Shown one piece after another: positions 60,190 through 64,000 of a DNA stretch of 64,000 bases. The notes below the pieces were generated by a model, which saw nothing but the letters and a program-made list of their open reading frames with translations, did no database searches and was not told the origin of the DNA. The stretch spans positions 62,001-126,000 of the forward strand of contig JBMFVV010000001.1 of the NCBI GenBank assembly GCA_049965815.1, written 5' to 3'. The position numbers and the translations under genes were made by a program. How positions within the stretch are numbered: position 1 is the first letter of the stretch; each line of letters starts with the position of its first letter. Origin of the DNA: GCA-001856825 sp049965815. GTDB taxonomy: Archaea > Thermoplasmatota > Thermoplasmata > Thermoplasmatales > GCA-001856825.

Positions 60190-61182
60190 TTACTTTTCTA
60201 CTTCCGCGTCCCTGACTTTTCTAATATTATCGTACAGCCAACACTTTACTGAACCCTTGCCGTAATCAATGACTGGCGGCTCGTTATCGCAGGCGGCAAA
60301 GCGCTTTGAGCAAGAGTTCTTGTACACGCATCCGACCTTGCTGGGCTCTCCGGATTCCTGTATCACGGAAAAACTGTTGGTGGATTCGAATGAAATATTT
60401 GCACCTATAAGATCAGAAGAATATGGATGTCTAGGATGTTCGAATATTTCAGCTGTACTTCCCTGTTCCAAAATCTGACCATAATAAAGGACCGCAACTC
60501 TGTCGCACATATATTTTATGACATTAAGGTCGTGAGTTATGAAAATATAGCTTATAGAAAGTTCCTTCTTTAATCTGATCAGCAAATTGAGAATCTGAGC
60601 CTGGATGGATACATCCAATGAGCTGGTAGGCTCATCAAGAACTAGTATCTTCTTACCACCGATTATTGTTCTTGCAAGGCTCACCCTCTGCTTTTCTCCA
60701 CCGCTTAATTCTGTTGGGTAGGATTCTAGTTTACTTTCTGGCAGTTCAACTAGGCTAGCAGCCTCCCTGACCTTTTCGACTTTTTGCTCCTTTGTCATTT
60801 TTTCGCCTGCGGGAATTCCTTCTGATATAATGTCTTGAACTGTCACACGTGGATTGAGGCTTCCAACGGGATCCTGAAATACTATTCCTATAGTCTTCCT
60901 AAGCAACAGGATGCCTTCCTTCTTTTTGTAGTCTACACGCTTTCCATAGAGAGTTACCTTGCTGTTTTTTGGCTTGTATATTCCTACTAGTGTCCTGGCT
61001 AGCGTAGTCTTACCTGATCCAGTTTCCCCAACGATCCCGAAAGTCTCGCCCTGCCTAATATTGAACGAAATAGAATTGAGAACCTTCTTCCATCTCTCCT
61101 TTTCTCCTGTGCCCTTAAACATCTTCGTCTTAACTTTGAACTGAACGGAAAGATTCTCCACTTCCAGTATTGGTTCATTCAT
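60190..61182 (-). CDS. Peptide ABC transporter ATP-binding protein (OppF/DppF type)
   Basis: About 330 residues. Walker A is IVGETGSGKTTLARTLVG, signature LSGGEKQRVSLARTI, Walker B KILVLDEPTSSLDVS and H-loop FITHDLNVI. The C-terminal oligopeptide extension has Cys ligands (GCVYKNSCSKRFAACDNEPPV) that in OppD/F-type ATPases coordinate an [4Fe-4S] cluster or zinc. ATG 61182 overlaps the oppD end (TATGAATGA) and is preferred to ATG 61212. It energises import of peptides with the paired ATPase; no permease or binding protein lies adjacent. Confidence 0.93.
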   Translation of the reverse strand: MNEPILEVENLSVQFKVKTKMFKGTGEKERWKKVLNSISFNIRQGETFGIVGETGSGKTTLARTLVGIYKPKNSKVTLYGKRVDYKKKEGILLLRKTIGIVFQDPVGSLNPRVTVQDIISEGIPAGEKMTKEQKVEKVREAASLVELPESKLESYPTELSGGEKQRVSLARTIIGGKKILVLDEPTSSLDVSIQAQILNLLIRLKKELSISYIFITHDLNVIKYMCDRVAVLYYGQILEQGSTAEIFEHPRHPYSSDLIGANISFESTNSFSVIQESGEPSKVGCVYKNSCSKRFAACDNEPPVIDYGKGSVKCWLYDNIRKVRDAEVEK

Positions 61183-62173
61183 AGAGCCAGCACGCGACCT
61201 CCCTGTTGTCATTCAGCCTCTTGAGTTCTGGAACTCTGCTTCTGCAGATATCCATTGCCATCGGACATCTTGGATTGAAGGCACAACCTGCGGGAAGATG
61301 TCTCAAATCTGGCGGAGCACCCGAGGACACCTTCAGGGGGCCTTCTTCGGAATACCCTTCTGGCTCAGAATTCTTCAACATCGTTGTATATGGATGCTTT
61401 GGATCATGAAGAACGTCCTTCATGTTCCCACTCTCTACTACCCTTCCAGCATACATTACATAAATCCTGTCACACATATTGGCCGCTACTGCCAAGTCAT
61501 GAGTTATGAGGAGGATGCTGGACAGGACTTCCTGCTTAAGGCTCATTATCAAACTGATTATCTTTCTCTGCACTATAAGATCAAGACCGGTAGTGGGTTC
61601 ATCTAGAATAAGAAGATTTGGTTTTTGAACGAGAACCATTGCTATAGAAACTCGCTGTCTCATTCCGCCTGATAGCTGGTGAGGGTATACGTTTAGAACG
61701 CCCTCAACATCCCTAATCATCACTTCGCTCAGTGATTTCCTGATTATGGCCTCTTTCTCCTTCTTATCCAACTTAGGATGTCCAATATTCACTGCCTCCT
61801 CCATCTGATCGTGAACAGAATAAACTGGATTTAGTGATGTTAGTGGCTCCTGGAATATCATATTTATGCCTTTCCCCCTGAAATTTGTCTTGCTCTCTGG
61901 GTGAGGAAAAATCTCTTTACCATCAAGCAGAATTCTACCTCCTGTAATCCTAGCCGGAGGCATATCCAGGACTCCCACGATTACCTGTGCGAGCGTCGAC
62001 TTACCGGAACCGCTCTCACCAACCACCCCTACAACTTCTTCCTTTCCAACGGTTACCGATACGTCCCTGAGAACCTCCACACTCCTGTCGATTGTTTCGA
62101 AATTTACTGATAGATTGCTCACTTCCAGAAGGTTAGGGCTCAACTTACCTCTTCTTGGAATAGAGTCAATCAT
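61175..62173 (-). CDS. Peptide ABC transporter ATP-binding protein (OppD/DppD type)
   Basis: A 332-residue ATPase. Walker A is VVGESGSGKSTLAQVIVG, Q-loop MIFQEPLTSLNPV, signature LSGGMRQRVSIAMVL, Walker B LLILDEPTTGLDLIVQ and H-loop LITHDLAVAANMCD. The C-terminal oligopeptide domain has PAGCAFNPRCPMAMDICRSRVPEL, whose Cys residues match the OppD set. Ten bases after a saccharopine-dehydrogenase-like gene and overlapping oppF. Missing permease genes mean the membrane part is encoded elsewhere or was lost. Confidence 0.93.
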   Translation of the reverse strand: MIDSIPRRGKLSPNLLEVSNLSVNFETIDRSVEVLRDVSVTVGKEEVVGVVGESGSGKSTLAQVIVGVLDMPPARITGGRILLDGKEIFPHPESKTNFRGKGINMIFQEPLTSLNPVYSVHDQMEEAVNIGHPKLDKKEKEAIIRKSLSEVMIRDVEGVLNVYPHQLSGGMRQRVSIAMVLVQKPNLLILDEPTTGLDLIVQRKIISLIMSLKQEVLSSILLITHDLAVAANMCDRIYVMYAGRVVESGNMKDVLHDPKHPYTTMLKNSEPEGYSEEGPLKVSSGAPPDLRHLPAGCAFNPRCPMAMDICRSRVPELKRLNDNREVACWLYE

Positions 62174-62183
62174 ATAAAGTATA

Positions 62184-63335
62184 TCAGTTAGAGTCGTAAC
62201 TCTCTTCTGACTTTATTTTTATGTCCCTTTTACCCAATTCTGCAAAAAATGGCTTCACAGGAACTATCTGCTCTGGTGGTTTGACACCCTTCCCTTTTAT
62301 CACTCCTCCAATAATCATCTGGGCCGCAATTGATCCAGGAACTCCAACCTCTTTCTGAGATGCTGAAACCTTCCACTTTTCGTCGTATTTGAAATATGCC
62401 TTCACTTCTACCTTCTTGGGTCTTCCTTCATCGCTTCCCTTCGCGGTAACTACCGACATCTCGTAATCCATGACCTGGATATTATCTGGAGGGGAGAACA
62501 TCCCCTGTGATTTCAAGTAGTCAAATAGGAATTCTCTGGGCACCAATTCTGAGCCTCCTGCCTTAACCTTCTCTGTTCTTCCAAAGCCTATATCAGCCAA
62601 GAATTTCAATTTCTCTATGTCAGCACTACCTTCCTTCCATTCAACATACTTTATCCCCTTTTCCACAAAACTTGCCGGTAGGGTGGCTATTTCAGAATGT
62701 ATAGACCTGAATATCTTCGCCTTTCCAACCTCCCAGCCAAAATCATATTCTTCCATACTACTGAATGGCTCTGACTCGATGATACTCCCATCAAAGTGGA
62801 CCGCCTTGAAAGTCAGCTCATCAAACAACGTGGCCGGCGACCACGTGAAGAAAAGCTTCGGATAGTTTGTCTTATCAGTCCATCCATCTCTGATCACTAT
62901 CTCGTCCACCTTGTCTAGTTTGCTCACTGCATAACTTGCCATGATGTTTGTAATTCCAGGCTGTGCACCCATCCCTACTATTGCCAGCAACCCTGCATCC
63001 TTGAATTCCTGATCCAAAGCTAGCTGTTCGAGGGTCACCCTGTAAAGCCCGCCAAAATCGATATAGTTGGTCTTTGCCTCAAGTGCAGCCTTCATTATCT
63101 TGACATTGTGGTAATATTGCACTGCATTTATTACAACTTCGGCACCTTTTAGTGTCTTTACGAGAGTTTCCTTATCGTTAACATCAATCTTGGTAAATCT
63201 CACCCTTGGATCGTTAAAGTCAAGGTTTTTTACCTGATCTCCTACTATTATTTCATCAATTTTATTATTATTAATTAAATCAAATACAGCACATCTACCG
63301 GTTAATCCCATTCCACCTAGTACTACAGCCTTCAC
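62184..63335 (-). CDS. Saccharopine dehydrogenase-family oxidoreductase
   Basis: A 383-residue NAD(P) enzyme. VLGGMGLTGRCAVFDLIN is the N-terminal loop, and VINAVQYYHNVKIMKAALEAKTNYIDFGGLYRVTLEQLALDQEFKDAGLLAIVGMGAQPGITNIMASY the conserved core. KLFFTWSPATLFDELTFKAVHFDG is typical of the LYS9 C-terminal domain. Possible roles are lysine 6-dehydrogenase or a related amino-acid dehydrogenase; the sequence does not decide. GTG start with a TATA-like ttatatttataa (about 63350-63361, minus strand) upstream. First gene of a probable operon with oppD and oppF, and divergent from a class III aminotransferase, suggesting uptake and breakdown of amino acids. Confidence 0.88.
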   Translation of the reverse strand: MKAVVLGGMGLTGRCAVFDLINNNKIDEIIVGDQVKNLDFNDPRVRFTKIDVNDKETLVKTLKGAEVVINAVQYYHNVKIMKAALEAKTNYIDFGGLYRVTLEQLALDQEFKDAGLLAIVGMGAQPGITNIMASYAVSKLDKVDEIVIRDGWTDKTNYPKLFFTWSPATLFDELTFKAVHFDGSIIESEPFSSMEEYDFGWEVGKAKIFRSIHSEIATLPASFVEKGIKYVEWKEGSADIEKLKFLADIGFGRTEKVKAGGSELVPREFLFDYLKSQGMFSPPDNIQVMDYEMSVVTAKGSDEGRPKKVEVKAYFKYDEKWKVSASQKEVGVPGSIAAQMIIGGVIKGKGVKPPEQIVPVKPFFAELGKRDIKIKSEESYDSN

Positions 63336-63491
63336 GTATCTATATTATTATTTATAAATATAAACGTTTTCCTTATTCATAAAAAAATTGTAAAAAAGTG
63401 AATTATATTTTGAAAAATTTTAAACAAAAACCCCCCTGAGAAAAAATAATATACCCTACAGGAATATCAAACCGTATACGGTTGTGAAATT
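63336..63491. promoter_or_regulatory. Divergent promoter region, dehydrogenase / aminotransferase
   Basis: 156 very AT-rich bases carrying the minus-strand TATA for the dehydrogenase near 63350 and a plus-strand candidate, aataatata (63446-63454), about 40 bases before ATG 63492. A C6 run (63431-63436) lies between them. Confidence 0.4.
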
Positions 63492-64000
63492 ATGCAATCC
63501 GAGGATGAAACTCATAAAGACATTATAGGCATTTCTGGTGATAAGAGAAATTACGAAACGAAGAGATCGTTGAATCTTTTCAAGAAGACCAAGAGACTGA
63601 TACCTTCCGGCGCCAGTTCTCTGATGCGAACTAGTTCCTGGGACGACTACCCAATATTCATGAGTAGGGCAAAGGGGACCAGGATGTGGGACGTTGACGG
63701 TAACGAGTACATTGATTTCCTGATGGCATTTGGTCCTTTGATAAACGGTCATTCTAACGAGAAGATAACTGCCGCAGTTAGAAAATACATAAAGAATGGC
63801 GACTTGTACGGCACTCCAAATGAACTGGAATACAAATTGGCAAGGGAGTTCAAGAAATTCGTTAAAACCCAGGACATGGTGACTTTTGCTCTTAGTGGTA
63901 CAGACGCTACTTTCAACGCTCTCAGGATTGCAAGGGCTGCAACTGGGAAGGACATGATACTGAAATTTGAGGGACACTATCACGGGCTGCACGATTACGG
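63492..64000 (+). CDS. Class III aminotransferase, HemL-like (cut by window end)
   Basis: 169 codons are visible with no stop before 64000. It starts MQSEDETHKDIIG; then LIPSGASSLMRTSSWDDYPIFMSRAKG, WDVDGNEYIDFLMAFGPLINGHSN, FALSGTDATFNALRIARAATGKDMILKFEGHYHGLHD. These are the N-terminal blocks of glutamate-1-semialdehyde 2,1-aminomutase and its relatives, including the S/T-G-T-D-A PLP phosphate loop and H-Y-H-G. The PLP Lys lies outside the window. Heme synthesis (HemL) is one reading. The divergent dehydrogenase and peptide importer suggest an amino-acid-related aminotransferase as another. A long ORF on the opposite strand is its shadow. Confidence 0.85.
   Translation, partial: MQSEDETHKDIIGISGDKRNYETKRSLNLFKKTKRLIPSGASSLMRTSSWDDYPIFMSRAKGTRMWDVDGNEYIDFLMAFGPLINGHSNEKITAAVRKYIKNGDLYGTPNELEYKLAREFKKFVKTQDMVTFALSGTDATFNALRIARAATGKDMILKFEGHYHGLHDY

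Noticed and set aside
63456..63992. A 178-codon minus-strand ORF at the window end
   Set aside because: The plus strand here encodes clear class III aminotransferase motifs that run off the window, so the minus ORF is a shadow.
1..64000. CRISPR array or rRNA genes
   Set aside because: No regularly spaced direct repeats and no rRNA-like sequence were seen on reading the window.

Overview
The window reads as chromosome from a Thermoplasmatales archaeon (Thermoplasma, Ferroplasma or 'alphabet-plasma' type). Supporting signs are: a bacterial-like grpE-dnaK-dnaJ operon; archaeal AlaRS, Taw1 (TYW1-like), presenilin-like protease and geranylgeranyl reductase; a complex I operon without nuoEFG; a Ta0938-family zinc protein; and TATA-like boxes about 25 bases before many start codons, the arrangement expected for leaderless mRNAs. 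No rRNA operon, CRISPR array, prophage or replication origin was seen. The assignment rests on recalled family knowledge, not a search.

Layout. 1-1.2 kb: a decayed IS605-type tnpB with its right-end hairpin, then a RelB/RelE-like toxin-antitoxin pair. 1.5-19 kb: housekeeping genes: tRNA-Ala(GGC), heme O synthase (ctaB), AlaX, the grpE-dnaK-dnaJ operon, a presenilin-like protease, an MFS exporter, a ChrB-domain protein, geranylgeranyl reductase, an M50 site-2 protease behind alaS, tRNA m1A58 methyltransferase and Taw1. 18.5-25.4 kb: two different complete succinate dehydrogenase/fumarate reductase complexes in tandem. The first resembles mycobacterial Sdh1 and has a 56-residue membrane protein that is easily missed. 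The second is a conventional A-C-D-B set. 25.5-35.5 kb: one nuo operon, nuoABCDHI-J(two parts)-KLMN, with no NADH-oxidising module and two small unknown genes translationally linked to its end.

35.5-48 kb: UbiX, a polyprenyl diphosphate synthase, an acetyltransferase, a Ta0938-type zinc protein paired with a zinc-finger/heme-oxygenase-fold protein, tRNA-Leu(UAG), a HAD hydrolase, an APC permease, an MTHFR-like protein, a NifX-like protein, an ABC-2 exporter, an atypical SDR and a cyclase-family hydrolase. 48-59.7 kb: aldehyde dehydrogenase, cupin, OsmC, aminotransferase, homoserine dehydrogenase, a three-gene proton-translocating transhydrogenase (pntA1-pntA2-pntB), an MBL hydrolase, an epimerase, a MenA-like prenyltransferase and an Lrp regulator. 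59.7-64 kb: a second tnpB relic, two peptide-ABC ATPases without permeases, a saccharopine-dehydrogenase-like gene and the start of a class III aminotransferase cut by the window end.

Together the genes describe a quinone-based respiratory chain: complex I-like pump, two complex II types, quinone and prenyl-chain synthesis, heme O synthesis and transhydrogenase. Around it lie protein quality control and amino-acid metabolism. Most of the window is ordinary core genome. The least explained parts are the small genes attached to nuo, the small protein attached to the Sdh1-like operon, the zinc-finger/heme-oxygenase-fold pair, and the M50 protease gene whose coding signal extends upstream of any normal start codon.
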